DNA of 64,000 bases from Tropicimonas marinistellae. GTDB taxonomy: Bacteria; Pseudomonadota; Alphaproteobacteria; Rhodobacterales; Rhodobacteraceae. Shown in pieces: positions 1 to 8,208 of the stretch. Below the pieces are notes generated by a model. The model saw only the letters and a list, made by a program, of their open reading frames with translations, had not been told where the DNA came from and did no database searches. Made by a program: the position numbers and the translations under genes. Position 1 is the stretch's first letter; each line of letters begins with the position of its first letter. The DNA lies in the NCBI RefSeq assembly GCF_001509585.1, contig NZ_LNCI01000004.1, forward strand, positions 62,001-126,000, written 5' to 3'.

Positions 1-187
1 TTTGCAGGACGACGGGCGCGATCTGGCCATCGCCGGGTCCGACGTGCTTTTGCAGCCAGGTCGGGATCTCCGAGGTTTGCGACGCCGCCTTCTGTGGAAC
101 TGTACTCACCAACGACGCACAGATCGCAATGACGACGAAAAGTCGGTGTGAATGCAACTGCAACTGGTGGTTCTCCTGCCCGATCAT
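1..187 (-). CDS. N-terminus of a secreted protein, cut by the left edge
   Basis: The minus-strand frame is open from 187 to the window edge, giving 62 residues. After a short polar start there is a hydrophobic run (LFVVIAICASLVSTV) and an AAS-Q cleavage-like site, so this is a probable signal peptide. The mature part begins SQTSEIPTWLQKHVG and continues GDGQIAPVVLQ. The only in-frame ATG is at 187 but has no spaced Shine-Dalgarno. A TTG at 163, nine bases after AGGAG, is a credible alternative start. The mature N-terminus resembles what I recall of proteins annotated as murein L,D-transpeptidase catalytic-domain family in Rhodobacterales, but the visible part contains no catalytic residue, so the function is a guess. 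Confidence 0.5.
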   Translation of the reverse strand, partial: MIGQENHQLQLHSHRLFVVIAICASLVSTVPQKAASQTSEIPTWLQKHVGPGDGQIAPVVLQ

Positions 188-525
188 CCTCGGCAAGAGC
201 ATACCACATCCCGCCAAAACGACCTGCACCCAAAGGATCGCGGTGAACCGATGTGGCAGAATAGCAAGACCGGATTCGGCGGGGTGCCGACCCGACCCTC
301 CTCTCGCCGTGAGTGAGAAAGCCCGTCCCTTGTGATCGCAACGAACCTGCAAATGGGGCATGAGGCGGGCGTTCGCCTCAGGTGCTACCTTGAACGTAGG
401 CGTCGCACGTGGAGCATTTTTGACGCGCCATTTGCCCGGTTTCGCTGCGCGATCAAGGTGCAGTCAGCCGGCCACGGCACGCGTCCGCTCTCCCGCCTTC
501 GATTTCGAAGGTCCCATGGTGCGCG
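188..525. other. Intergenic region without a recognisable gene
   Basis: No open frame here has a credible start site or protein-like composition. It lies upstream of the left-edge gene and downstream of the LysR gene. A perfect 7-bp inverted repeat, TGAGGCG-N6-CGCCTCA at 361-380, could form a hairpin and act as a terminator or a mRNA 3' end structure, but it has no T run. Confidence 0.5.
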
Positions 526-1428
526 CTACCGGGGCAGGAGTTCTCTGGCGCGAACATGCCGCCGGATGAAGTCGACAAGCAGGCGAATGCGAAGCGGCAC
601 GACGCTGCCGCCGGCATAGACGATATGCAATGGAATGGCCGGCGGAGACCATTCGGGCAGCAGGCGCACAAGGTCTCCTGTCGCGAGGTGATGGCCCATC
701 ACCCATTCCGGCATGAGAACGACACCGGCCCCCAAAGCCGCGAACTCGACGAGCGTGTCGCCCTGGTCAGCCGTCAGGTTTCCCGAGACCGGGATATCCA
801 GAACGGACCCGCGTCTGGAAAAACGCCACGTTTGGGACGCCTTCATCCGGCCGAAGGTCAGGCAGTTGTGCTGCGCCAGATCCTCCGGGCTGATGAGTTT
901 CGGCGCCTTTTCAAGGTATGCGGGCGCAGCGGCAAGGGTGAGGGGATTGGACGACAGTCGCGAAGCGATCAGGGTCGAATCTTGCAGATGGCTCGCTCGG
1001 ATGGCCACGTCGATGGCGTCTCCCACAATATCGAGATGCTGCTCGGTCAGGAAGGAGACCACCTCGATCCGGGGGTACTCCCTTAGGAACTCGACAAGCA
1101 GCGGCGCGATGACCATCCGTGACAACACGGGCGACATCGAGAGGCGGATATTGCCGGCTGGCGTTCCTGCATCCGCCTGAAGCTGCGCGTCACCAGCATC
1201 CAAGTCCCGCAACACGCGCTGGCAATTCTCCAGGTACGTCTCGCCAAGCGTCGTCAACGTGACCTGCCGGGCATTCCGGCGCAGAAGCTGCACGCCAAGG
1301 TGCTTTTCCAGCGCCGCAACGCGCTTGCTGATCGTTCCCTGCGCCAACCGCTCCAGTTTCGCAGCCTCCTGGAAGCTCCCGGATTGGGCAACCCGGACGA
1401 ACGAACGCATCGCAAGCAGTTGATCCAT
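526..1428 (-). CDS. LysR-family transcriptional regulator
   Basis: A 300-residue protein of normal LysR length. Residues about 3-62 form the winged helix-turn-helix (MDQLLAMRSFVRVAQSGSF, then KLERLAQGTISKRVAALE). About 90-290 is the two-lobed effector domain (IRLSMSPVLSRMVIAPLL; AALGAGVVLMPEWVM). It sits between the left-edge secreted-protein gene and a small unknown gene, with no enzyme gene placed divergently at close range, so its target is unclear apart from possible autoregulation through the box at 1436-1450. The start is the first ATG matching the LysR N-terminus. Its Shine-Dalgarno is poor and the leader is very AT-rich compared with the rest of the window. Confidence 0.9.
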   Translation of the reverse strand: MDQLLAMRSFVRVAQSGSFQEAAKLERLAQGTISKRVAALEKHLGVQLLRRNARQVTLTTLGETYLENCQRVLRDLDAGDAQLQADAGTPAGNIRLSMSPVLSRMVIAPLLVEFLREYPRIEVVSFLTEQHLDIVGDAIDVAIRASHLQDSTLIASRLSSNPLTLAAAPAYLEKAPKLISPEDLAQHNCLTFGRMKASQTWRFSRRGSVLDIPVSGNLTADQGDTLVEFAALGAGVVLMPEWVMGHHLATGDLVRLLPEWSPPAIPLHIVYAGGSVVPLRIRLLVDFIRRHVRARELLPR

Positions 1429-1435
1429 ATTATGA

Positions 1436-1450
1436 ATTCCATTTTAGAAT
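1436..1450. promoter_or_regulatory. Candidate LysR box before the first LysR gene
   Basis: ATTCCATTTTAGAAT is an inverted repeat (ATTC-N7-GAAT) that fits the T-N11-A pattern of LysR sites. It lies 8 bp upstream of the LysR start codon inside a 30-bp AT-rich stretch. Autoregulation is inferred from position only. Confidence 0.4.
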
Positions 1451-1633
1451 TTTCATTATTCTCTTGAGAGCATTGGCCAGTCATGAAGATTGTGCAAGGT
1501 TTCTCTCGACCGATCAGCGGTCCACACCCGAAACCGACCTCCGTAGCAACGCCTTTAGGACCGACCGTCCCGAGGTGCCGGGGCGGCTTTGCCCGTTACG
1601 GCTGCGAGGAACATTGCTTGAGAAAGGCACCAA

Positions 1634-2065
1634 ATGGCGGCGCTGTCCGACAAACTTGCCGATCTGTCTGTCCGTGTTGGCGACATCGAGGCCCGCACCG
1701 AGGCGTTCTGCTCCGAGAGCCAGGCCAAGCGCGCCGATAAACTCGACGAGATGAAGTCTGTCGCGGAGGGACAGGAATCAGACCTGCATGTGCTGGCGCA
1801 CTCGCCCAAAGACAAAGTCACGACGGCCTGGGCACAATCAAATCGGTCGATGCAGCTCCGCGCCCAGACGGTTCGGACGCTGATTGGCGAACGGAAGGAC
1901 GCTGTGGACGCAGAGCGCGCCGTCCTGCGTGCCAAACGATCGGAGCGCAATGCCGCACTGGCCCTCGACCACGCGCTTGCCGCGGTGGCGGAGGCGGAAC
2001 TTGCCGTTGCCGAGGCCCTGGATGCGCGCCTTCGAGCGGCTGATCTTGTTGCGGATGAAGGCTGA
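1634..2065 (+). CDS. Hypothetical helical, coiled-coil-like protein, 143 aa
   Basis: Starts at ATG 1634 with an AAAGG Shine-Dalgarno seven bases upstream. The protein is rich in Ala, Glu, Lys and Arg and has almost no Gly or Pro, as expected of a long helix or coiled coil. The N-terminal part (DKLADLSVRVGDIEARTEAF) shows leucine/valine heptad-like spacing and the C-terminal half is an Ala/Glu repeat (AVAEAELAVAEALDARL). It has no signal peptide, membrane segment or family that I recognise. It converges on the TetR gene 58 bp away. I rate it real because of the ribosome site and composition; the function is unknown. Confidence 0.6.
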   Translation: MAALSDKLADLSVRVGDIEARTEAFCSESQAKRADKLDEMKSVAEGQESDLHVLAHSPKDKVTTAWAQSNRSMQLRAQTVRTLIGERKDAVDAERAVLRAKRSERNAALALDHALAAVAEAELAVAEALDARLRAADLVADEG

Positions 2066-2123
2066 GGTCAGCGAGGCGATGATCATGTACCGAATTGCAC
2101 TCTCGCGCCATGCACCGAATGGG

Positions 2124-2699
2124 TCACTTGGACAGCAGAAGTTGCAAGCGCAATTCGCGCAGGCGCGCGCGGTCACCGTTGGAGAGTTCCGAGAAGATAT
2201 CGCGCTCACTGACCGTATAGGCCACGAACAGGCGCGTCCGGTTTTCGAGGTCGTCGCCTGCGTGGCCAAGCTGGGCGAACAACCCGCGGATAAGATCGAT
2301 CCGGTAGTTCATTTCCGCACGCCAGATGCGCCGGACGCGCGGGTCCTGGCGGGCCCATTGGCGAATGGCGGCGTCGTAGCGGCTCAGATCCTCGCGGTCG
2401 ACGATCTCGGCGATCAGGGCGAGACGCTCGACTGGAGACTTTCCAGCGATATCAGTCTCTTGCAGAGCCGGGAGTTCGTCGAGCGCGCGCCAGTGATCCA
2501 GCAGCGCGTTATGCAGATCGGCCCTGTCGCGGAAATGGTAGTAGAAGCCGCTCTTGGCAACCCCAAGCTCGGCCGAGAGCCGCTCGACACGCACGGCCTC
2601 GATCCCGCCGATCCTGAGAAGCTTCAACGCAGCGTCCAGCCAGCCTTGCTTGCTGACCCTCGACCGGGAGCGCGCGGGCACGGGTTTGATCTGCGTCAT
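2124..2699 (-). CDS. TetR-family regulator of the sulfatase locus
   Basis: A 191-residue TetR protein read from ATG 2699; the upstream in-frame extension has only a TTG start. The DNA-binding helices are near residues 20-55 (LSAELGVAKSGFYYHFRDR), followed by a ligand/dimer domain with the stretch RYDAAIRQWARQDPRVRR. It is transcribed away from the sulfatase genes, with 116 bp between start codons, so it most likely represses them and itself through the site at 2737-2754. It resembles the second TetR at 33227, which has FDAAFRSWAAQDPSVAD at the same place, so the two are paralogues. The inducer is unknown; a sulfated compound or its product is plausible. Confidence 0.9.
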   Translation of the reverse strand: MTQIKPVPARSRSRVSKQGWLDAALKLLRIGGIEAVRVERLSAELGVAKSGFYYHFRDRADLHNALLDHWRALDELPALQETDIAGKSPVERLALIAEIVDREDLSRYDAAIRQWARQDPRVRRIWRAEMNYRIDLIRGLFAQLGHAGDDLENRTRLFVAYTVSERDIFSELSNGDRARLRELRLQLLLSK

Positions 2700-2736
2700 G
2701 GCTGCTTTGATAGAGAACTCGCAATGTGAGAGCAAC

Positions 2737-2776
2737 TATACGCTACCGTACATAACGATGGACGCATGCGTATACT
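2737..2776 (+). promoter_or_regulatory. Sulfatase promoter with TetR operator
   Basis: TATACGCTACCGTACATA at 2737-2754 has TACG/CGTA half-sites around CTAC. It matches 13 of 18 positions with the site in front of the second TetR gene (33146-33163), and all differences are transitions. Downstream is a perfect -10 hexamer, TATACT (2771-2776), preceded by the 10-bp palindrome ACGCATGCGT (2762-2771). The site therefore covers the likely -35 region of the sulfatase promoter, as expected for repression. The ribosome site GGAGGGGAGG lies just before ATG 2816. Confidence 0.55.
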
Positions 2777-2815
2777 TTCGATCCCGGGAGGATCGAAGCG
2801 GAGGGGAGGAAAATC

Positions 2816-4510
2816 ATGAAGGATCACGTCGCCATTGCCGCGGTATTCCTGGCCTGCTCGGCCAGTCTGGCCGCGGCGCAGACCATTCAGCACGACACCG
2901 AGCATTACGTACTTCTGTCGCAACATAGCGAGGCCTGGTCGGCGGAGGATGCGGAGATCGACATCAGGCTGGCCGAGCTGCGCGACGCCAACGGCGGTAA
3001 GCCGCCCAACATCGTTTACGTGCTGATCGACGATATGGGCTTCGGCGAGTTCGGCATGCCGGAGCTCAACAAGATCCGTGGTGGCCGGACGCCCAATCTC
3101 GACGCCTTCGCCGAAGAGGCAATGGCGTTCACCCGCTTCTACGCCGAGAATATCTGCACGCCGACGCGGGTCTCCTTCATGACCGGCCGCTACGCGGTGC
3201 GCACCGGCATGGAGCTCACCAAAGTGACCCCGCCGGAGGGCGTGGGCCTAGCCGGGGACGAGGTCACGATTGCCGAGCTGCTGTCGGATGCGGGTTACAC
3301 AACCCACCATGTCGGCAAGTGGCATATGGGCGATATCAAGGAATCCTACCCGATCAGCCAGGGCTTCGACTGGGCCTCCTTCCCGATGCACAACCAGGTC
3401 TCCTACAGCTTCCTGACCCGCGATGCTGAGATCCAGAGCCGGACGACCTCGTTTACGCCCGAAGGGATCGACCCCGACTACGCGCTCGACAAGAGCTTCC
3501 GGCTCTATGACTGGGTGACCCAGGTCGAGGGGGAGAAAGGCGGCATGCTCACCGAATGGGGCATCGAGCCCGGCGAGCGCCCCGACATGAACATGTACAT
3601 GGAAGTGAACGAGCGCTTCCAGGAACAGGCATTGGACTCGCTGCGGTCGCTGGCCGCCGAGGAGAAACCCTTCTTCTTGAACTACTGGCCGCAGATCCCG
3701 GTCGCGATCCTGGCCGCCCTGCCGGAGAACCGCTGCCTCAACGCCAATTGCGGCCGCTGGGCCAATGGCATGACCATCGTCGACTCTTATATCGGCGAAC
3801 TTCTCGACGAGATCGATGCGCTTGGCATTGCCGACAACACCATCGTCATGGTGATGGGAGACAATGGCCCGATGAAGCAGGAGATCCCGGATTCCGGTTA
3901 CTCGGAATGGCTCTTCCGCGGCACCAAGGGCTCCGCGCTCGAAGGCGGCCACCGCGTCGGCGCCTTCCTGCGATGGCCGGGCGTGATCGAGGGCGGGTCG
4001 ATTGCAGGCGACATGGTCTTTGTCGGCGACCTATACACCACCTTTGCCCGCATCGCCGGAAACATGGAGGGCATCCCGACCGACCGCGTGGTGGATGGCG
4101 TCGATCAGACCGCCCTGCTGGTGAATGGCGATACCCACGGCCGTCGCGACTACATCCACCTCTACGAGGTCAACAAGCTCGCCGCCACGGTCAAGCAGAA
4201 CATGAAGATCCGCTGGCCCGGTCCCGGTGTGAACCCCTCGCTCGCCAAGGTCTACAACCTCTACTGGGACCCGCGCGAGGAGCACCCGCTCAAGCGCGAG
4301 GGCGTCTGGACCGGCACCCCCTTCTCCCGGATGCTCACCCAGCATCTGCGGCTGAAGGACAAGTATCCGGACCGCAAGCCAGCGACCGGCATGCCCTATG
4401 AGGATGTCGAGAATATCCGCCCGGAAACCGTCGAAATGCTGGAGCTCTGGCAGCAGACCTATGGCGACGCGCGCGACGTGATCCTTGGCATTGAATCCGC
4501 CGGAAACTGA
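2816..4510 (+). CDS. Secreted sulfatase, formylglycine type (first of tandem pair)
   Basis: A 564-residue type I sulfatase with a signal peptide (residues about 1-21, ending SLAAAQ). The metal-binding aspartates are D72-D73 (VLIDDMGFG). The formylglycine site is C114-T-P-T-R and fits the CxPxR core that formylglycine-generating enzyme oxidises. GKWHMG and MVMGDNGPM supply further active-site residues. It should hydrolyse an organic sulfate ester in the periplasm using Ca2+; the substrate cannot be read from the sequence. Between signal peptide and catalytic domain is EAWSAEDAEIDIRLAEL, shared almost unchanged with the next gene. The activating enzyme is not encoded in the window. First gene of a probable sulfatase-sulfatase-porin operon opposite the TetR gene. 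Confidence 0.93.
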   Translation: MKDHVAIAAVFLACSASLAAAQTIQHDTEHYVLLSQHSEAWSAEDAEIDIRLAELRDANGGKPPNIVYVLIDDMGFGEFGMPELNKIRGGRTPNLDAFAEEAMAFTRFYAENICTPTRVSFMTGRYAVRTGMELTKVTPPEGVGLAGDEVTIAELLSDAGYTTHHVGKWHMGDIKESYPISQGFDWASFPMHNQVSYSFLTRDAEIQSRTTSFTPEGIDPDYALDKSFRLYDWVTQVEGEKGGMLTEWGIEPGERPDMNMYMEVNERFQEQALDSLRSLAAEEKPFFLNYWPQIPVAILAALPENRCLNANCGRWANGMTIVDSYIGELLDEIDALGIADNTIVMVMGDNGPMKQEIPDSGYSEWLFRGTKGSALEGGHRVGAFLRWPGVIEGGSIAGDMVFVGDLYTTFARIAGNMEGIPTDRVVDGVDQTALLVNGDTHGRRDYIHLYEVNKLAATVKQNMKIRWPGPGVNPSLAKVYNLYWDPREEHPLKREGVWTGTPFSRMLTQHLRLKDKYPDRKPATGMPYEDVENIRPETVEMLELWQQTYGDARDVILGIESAGN

Positions 4511-4519
4511 GGCGCGCAC

Positions 4520-4546
4520 CGGCGGGGCGGCGAACCGGCCCCGCCG
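4520..4546 (+). terminator. Intercistronic hairpin between the two sulfatase genes
   Basis: CGGCGGGGC (4520-4528) pairs with GCCCCGCCG (4538-4546) over a 9-nt loop that can itself close with GG/CC pairs. There is no T run, so it is more likely an mRNA processing or stability hairpin, or a partial terminator, that sets the ratio of the two sulfatases. Confidence 0.5.
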
Positions 4547-4588
4547 AACGCGGCCTTCAAGACAATCAAATGAAATGGGGAGGAATAC

Positions 4589-6172
4589 ATGAAATATCCA
4601 TTTGGACCAATTTTGGCCGCGGCGGCTGCGGCCTCGCTATCGACCGCCGCCTTTGCCATCGAACCGGACGGACCACAGCTCGACCACGCGCAGCGCAATG
4701 CCGAGGCCTGGGCGGCCGAAGATGCCGAGATTGACGCAAGGCTCGCGGAGCTGGAGGCACGCTTCGGCAAGAAGCCGAACATCATCTACATCCTGACCGA
4801 CGATATCGGTTGGGGCGAGCTGGGCTGGCAGGGCGGCGGCAAGCATCGCGGCACGCCGTCGGACGTGCTCGACGCGATGGCCTTCGAGGGTATGCGCTTC
4901 TGGTCCTCCTATGCCGAGCCCTCTTGCACACCCACACGCATCGCCATCAACACCGGCCGCCACCCGGTGCGCACCGGTTTGCTGACCGTGCTCTGGCCGG
5001 GCCAGGTCGACGGCCTGTCGCCGGAAGAGGTGACGACGGCGGAAATCCTGTCAGAGGTTGGCTACAACACCGCGATGTGGGGCAAATGGCACTTGGGTGA
5101 CCTGCCCGAGCACGCCCCGGAAAACCAGGGCTATGACTACGCCTACTACGGTCTCTTCAACGGCGCGCCTGACTACTGGCAGGCGTCGTTCGAAGATCCC
5201 AGCGGAACCTTCCCCTTCGCCGATTTCCCCGGCTACGAAACATACGAGGCGAACACCGGGATTGACCTTTCCGTCGCCGGCTATGTCGGTCGCAAAGGCG
5301 AAGGGCGCACACCGATAGAGGGTGTTGCCGGTGAGTTGTCGCCAGAACGGCAAGAAGCCTTTGAAAACGAGTCCATCGCCCAGATCACACAATACGTGAA
5401 GGATCACGCCGAGGACGAGAACCCGTTCTTCATCTACTGGGCTTCCTACGCGTTACAGATCGCCGCGAGCCAGGAATTCCTCGACGCGCCGGGCGTGGAC
5501 AAGAACAACCGGCAGGCCTCTTTCATGGCACTGCACAACAAGCATGTCGGCCAACTCCTCGACACGCTGAAGGAGGCGGGAATCGCCGAGAACACGCTGG
5601 TCGTCTGGATCAGCGACAACGGCCCGATGTACGCCTTCTGGCCCACCGCCGGATACACGCTTCTGCAGGGCGCCAAGGGCGACGTGCTCGAAGGCGGCGT
5701 GCGGGTGCCGGCCATGGCCTGGTGGCCCGGCATGATCGAGCCGATGCAGGACCCGGCGGACCTACTCCATGTGACCGACCTCTTCACCACCGCCGCCCGC
5801 CTTGGCGGCGCGTTGGACAAGATCCCGAACGACCGGATCACCGATGGCGTGGACCAGACGGCGTTGCTCCTGAACGGCGAGGGCCACGGCCGGCGCAACT
5901 TCATGGCACATTACAGCGGCGATGTGCTGGGCGCCTTCCGCTATGGCGATTTCAAGATCCACATCACCGAAGGGCATGGCGGCCTGCCGGGCATGGATTT
6001 CTTCAATGTCATGCGCGACCCGGGCGAGAAATACGGTGCGCTCTATCCCGGCCTTTGGGTGGTCCAGCCGATGCAACAGCTCCTCGGCCAGCACTATGGC
6101 CGCTCCCAGCAATTCCCGCACCGTGCGCCGATGACGCCTGAAGAAGCGCGCCTGAAGGCACAGGGTCACTAG
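4589..6172 (+). CDS. Secreted sulfatase, formylglycine type (second of tandem pair)
   Basis: A 527-residue paralogue of the preceding sulfatase. The signal peptide ends near AAFA-I (residue 23). The metal ligands are D71-D72 (ILTDDIGWG), the formylglycine site is C113-T-P-T-R, and GKWHLGD and WISDNGPM follow. It starts at ATG 4589 after a GGGGAGGAAT ribosome site. It repeats the N-terminal AEDAEIDARLAEL element of the first enzyme, which points to tandem duplication. Sequence divergence around the active site suggests different sulfate esters or different steps on one polymer. Periplasmic or outer-surface location is inferred from the signal peptide. Confidence 0.93.
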   Translation: MKYPFGPILAAAAAASLSTAAFAIEPDGPQLDHAQRNAEAWAAEDAEIDARLAELEARFGKKPNIIYILTDDIGWGELGWQGGGKHRGTPSDVLDAMAFEGMRFWSSYAEPSCTPTRIAINTGRHPVRTGLLTVLWPGQVDGLSPEEVTTAEILSEVGYNTAMWGKWHLGDLPEHAPENQGYDYAYYGLFNGAPDYWQASFEDPSGTFPFADFPGYETYEANTGIDLSVAGYVGRKGEGRTPIEGVAGELSPERQEAFENESIAQITQYVKDHAEDENPFFIYWASYALQIAASQEFLDAPGVDKNNRQASFMALHNKHVGQLLDTLKEAGIAENTLVVWISDNGPMYAFWPTAGYTLLQGAKGDVLEGGVRVPAMAWWPGMIEPMQDPADLLHVTDLFTTAARLGGALDKIPNDRITDGVDQTALLLNGEGHGRRNFMAHYSGDVLGAFRYGDFKIHITEGHGGLPGMDFFNVMRDPGEKYGALYPGLWVVQPMQQLLGQHYGRSQQFPHRAPMTPEEARLKAQGH

Positions 6173-6190
6173 GCCAGGAACGGATCGCAC

Positions 6191-7009
6191 ATGACCACTC
6201 GATTTGCATCTGCAGCCTGCGCGATCGCCCTGATCGCGTGGGCAGGCACAGCCAGCGCCGAGCCCTTCGCGCTGACCGGCCATGACGACAGCCAGTGGCG
6301 CTTCGTCTTCACGCCCTATGCCTTCATCCCGGCCGGAACGCATGGCACCTCGACTGTCGACGGCAGTTCCGTGGATCTCGACCTTGGCCTTGAAGACGCG
6401 CTTGACGCGCTCAACCTGGCGCTGTCGGGGCGGTTCGAAGCTTGGCGCGGCGATTGGGGCCTGCTCTTCGACGGCAATTACGTCAGCCTTGGGGGGGAAG
6501 ACTCCGCCGGGCTCCCGGGGCCGGGCGGCGGGTCGCTCGATGTCGAGGTCGATATCGAACAATACTGGCTGACCTTCCTCGGCGCCTATCGCGCCGTGAA
6601 CACCACCTATGGCGATGCCGGGCGCCGCTTCGCCTTGGATCTGCAGGGCGGGCTTCGCTACAACTCTCTGAAGCAAGAAGTCGATATCGACACGCCCGGC
6701 CCCTCAACCAAACTGGGCGGCACGGAAACCTGGTGGGAACCGGTGATCGGCGCGCGTGGCGTCTGGGAACTCAACGACAACTGGGCCGCGGCCATTGTCG
6801 CCGATTTCGGCGGTTTCGGCGTGGGCGGCGACGATCTGCAGGTCATCGCGACAGCCGGCTTCGACTGGCGTCCCGAGCGATGGCAGAACACCTCGATCAA
6901 GTTCGGCTACCGCTACTACAGTCTCGACTATGAGACCGATGGTGGCGACTTCGCCTACGACGTCACGCAGCACGGCCCCTATCTCGGGGTGACGTTCCGC
7001 TGGCAATAG
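6191..7009 (+). CDS. Outer-membrane beta-barrel protein
   Basis: A 272-residue protein with a signal peptide (cleavage after TASA, about residue 23). It continues as alternating aromatic/polar beta strands (WRFVFTPYAFIPAG, FGYRYYSLDYET) and ends in VTFRWQ with the aromatic penultimate pattern of outer-membrane barrels. No family name is certain. It starts 18 bp after the second sulfatase, so it is probably co-transcribed and may be a pore or surface protein serving uptake of desulfated product. That role is inferred from position. Confidence 0.75.
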   Translation: MTTRFASAACAIALIAWAGTASAEPFALTGHDDSQWRFVFTPYAFIPAGTHGTSTVDGSSVDLDLGLEDALDALNLALSGRFEAWRGDWGLLFDGNYVSLGGEDSAGLPGPGGGSLDVEVDIEQYWLTFLGAYRAVNTTYGDAGRRFALDLQGGLRYNSLKQEVDIDTPGPSTKLGGTETWWEPVIGARGVWELNDNWAAAIVADFGGFGVGGDDLQVIATAGFDWRPERWQNTSIKFGYRYYSLDYETDGGDFAYDVTQHGPYLGVTFRWQ

Positions 7010-7021
7010 AGCGACCACGTA

Positions 7022-7048
7022 TCGCCCGGGCGTTCACCGCGCGGGCGA
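7022..7048 (+). terminator. Hairpin after the sulfatase operon
   Basis: TCGCCCG (7022-7028) and CGGGCGA (7042-7048) form a perfect 7-bp stem directly after the porin-like gene. No T run follows, so it is a weak or Rho-assisted terminator at best. Confidence 0.4.
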
Positions 7049-7339
7049 CATCTGTGACGGCTCTAGCCTGCGTGGCACGCTCCACCTGCCCGAAGTCAGG
7101 GACAGCGCGGCTTTGCCGCCGTCACGTCCGATTCCCGCCGCCGGAGAACGTGCGGTGACGCAAGAAGGCAGTGGCCCGAAGGTGTGAGCCTGTGCGGCTT
7201 CTACGACAACACGACAGACGGGCAGCGCGCCGCCGAAACCGGCCGCGCATCCAGCCACGTGGCACCCCTTGGAAGCGGCCCCCTGCCCTCCCCTATTCCG
7301 AGGCCCCGATGAAAACGCCTCTCACTTCCCTTAACCTTG

Positions 7340-7600
7340 GTGAGACTCGCCGCATGCGAATTTGCCTTTACAAGGAAACGTTCAAGCGCGGAGGCATGGC
7401 TCTTTTGGGTCCAGACCATCTCGCTGCCCCAATCGGACAGCTCAAGCGGCACCGGGTGAACGTCGCACCCTGCCTGTCGCGTGAACTCCGCGACGCTCAC
7501 CGGCGCCGTCGCCATCAGATCCGTCGCCGCGATGATCTGAGGCAACGGTACTGCCCGCGAAACTCTGCCATACCTGAACGAGGGCCGGACGCGCCCGGAC
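7340..7600 (-). pseudogene. Remnant of a LysR regulator (C-terminal piece)
   Basis: Minus-strand translation from about 7600 to 7340 reads like the last 80-90 residues of a LysR effector domain: GRVSRAVPLPQIIAATDLMA, then VPLELSDWGSEMVWTQKSH and ALERFLVKA. The pattern 'AATDLMAT ... W ... MVW ... HA..ERFL' is typical of NodD/LinR-like LysR C-termini. No N-terminal helix-turn-helix is present because the flavoprotein gene occupies the place where it should be. The frame then runs on without a natural stop into low-complexity sequence. It is probably the decayed former regulator of the neighbouring redox operon. The rest of the 7010-7605 interval holds nothing I can identify. Confidence 0.55.
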
Positions 7601-7605
7601 GCGCG

Positions 7606-8208
7606 TCAAGCGACGCTTGCGACCTGTTTCTCCTGTTCTTCGATCTCCCTGAGAATACGGGAATGCTTGACCTTCGGATCGAGCTCCGGGTCGGTCACAT
7701 GGGCGAGCATCGAACGGACGGACTCTGCCAATCCGGCGTCTTCTGCGACGGCCAGCCCATGCTGCACGAACGGCCGAAGATAGGTCATGCCGGTGAGGAT
7801 TGCCATCTGCTGGTAAGGCTTGAGCAACTCGTCCATCGAAAAACTGTTGTAGCCGCCGGCGTGGTAGCTGTCCGCCGGTCCGCCGGTCGAGACGAGAATC
7901 AGGAATTCGCGGCCCGCGAGACGGTCGCCGCCGGGACCATAGGCAAAGCCGAAGCTCAGCACCTGGTCCATCCACGCCTTCAGCACGGGCGGGGCGGAAT
8001 ACCAGTAGAACGGGAACTGGAAGACGATGCGGTCGTGGGCCAGCAGCAGCGCCTGTTCGGCCTCCACGTCAAAGCGCATGGTCTCGCCGCCGGTTGCGGT
8101 CAGGTCGCGGGTGGTGATCTCGCCGGTCTCCGACAGCGCGTCGAACCACAGCCGGTTGATGCGGGAATTGTCGAGGTCGGGATGAGCCGTCAGGACAAGG
8201 GTTTTCAT
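7606..8208 (-). CDS. NAD(P)H-dependent flavin oxidoreductase (quinone-reductase fold)
   Basis: A 200-residue flavodoxin-like protein read from ATG 8208 (MKTLVLTAHPDLDNSRINR). Motifs are those of the KefF/NQO1 family: the first-strand TAHPDL, FQFPFYWYSAPPVLKAWMDQ, and GFAYGPGGDRLAG, which bind FMN/FAD and the quinone. It should reduce quinones or other electrophiles with NAD(P)H in the cytoplasm. It is the last gene of a minus-strand operon and its start overlaps the end of the upstream NTF2-like gene by 4 bp. A protective role against reactive quinones is inference. Confidence 0.85.
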   Translation of the reverse strand: MKTLVLTAHPDLDNSRINRLWFDALSETGEITTRDLTATGGETMRFDVEAEQALLLAHDRIVFQFPFYWYSAPPVLKAWMDQVLSFGFAYGPGGDRLAGREFLILVSTGGPADSYHAGGYNSFSMDELLKPYQQMAILTGMTYLRPFVQHGLAVAEDAGLAESVRSMLAHVTDPELDPKVKHSRILREIEEQEKQVASVA

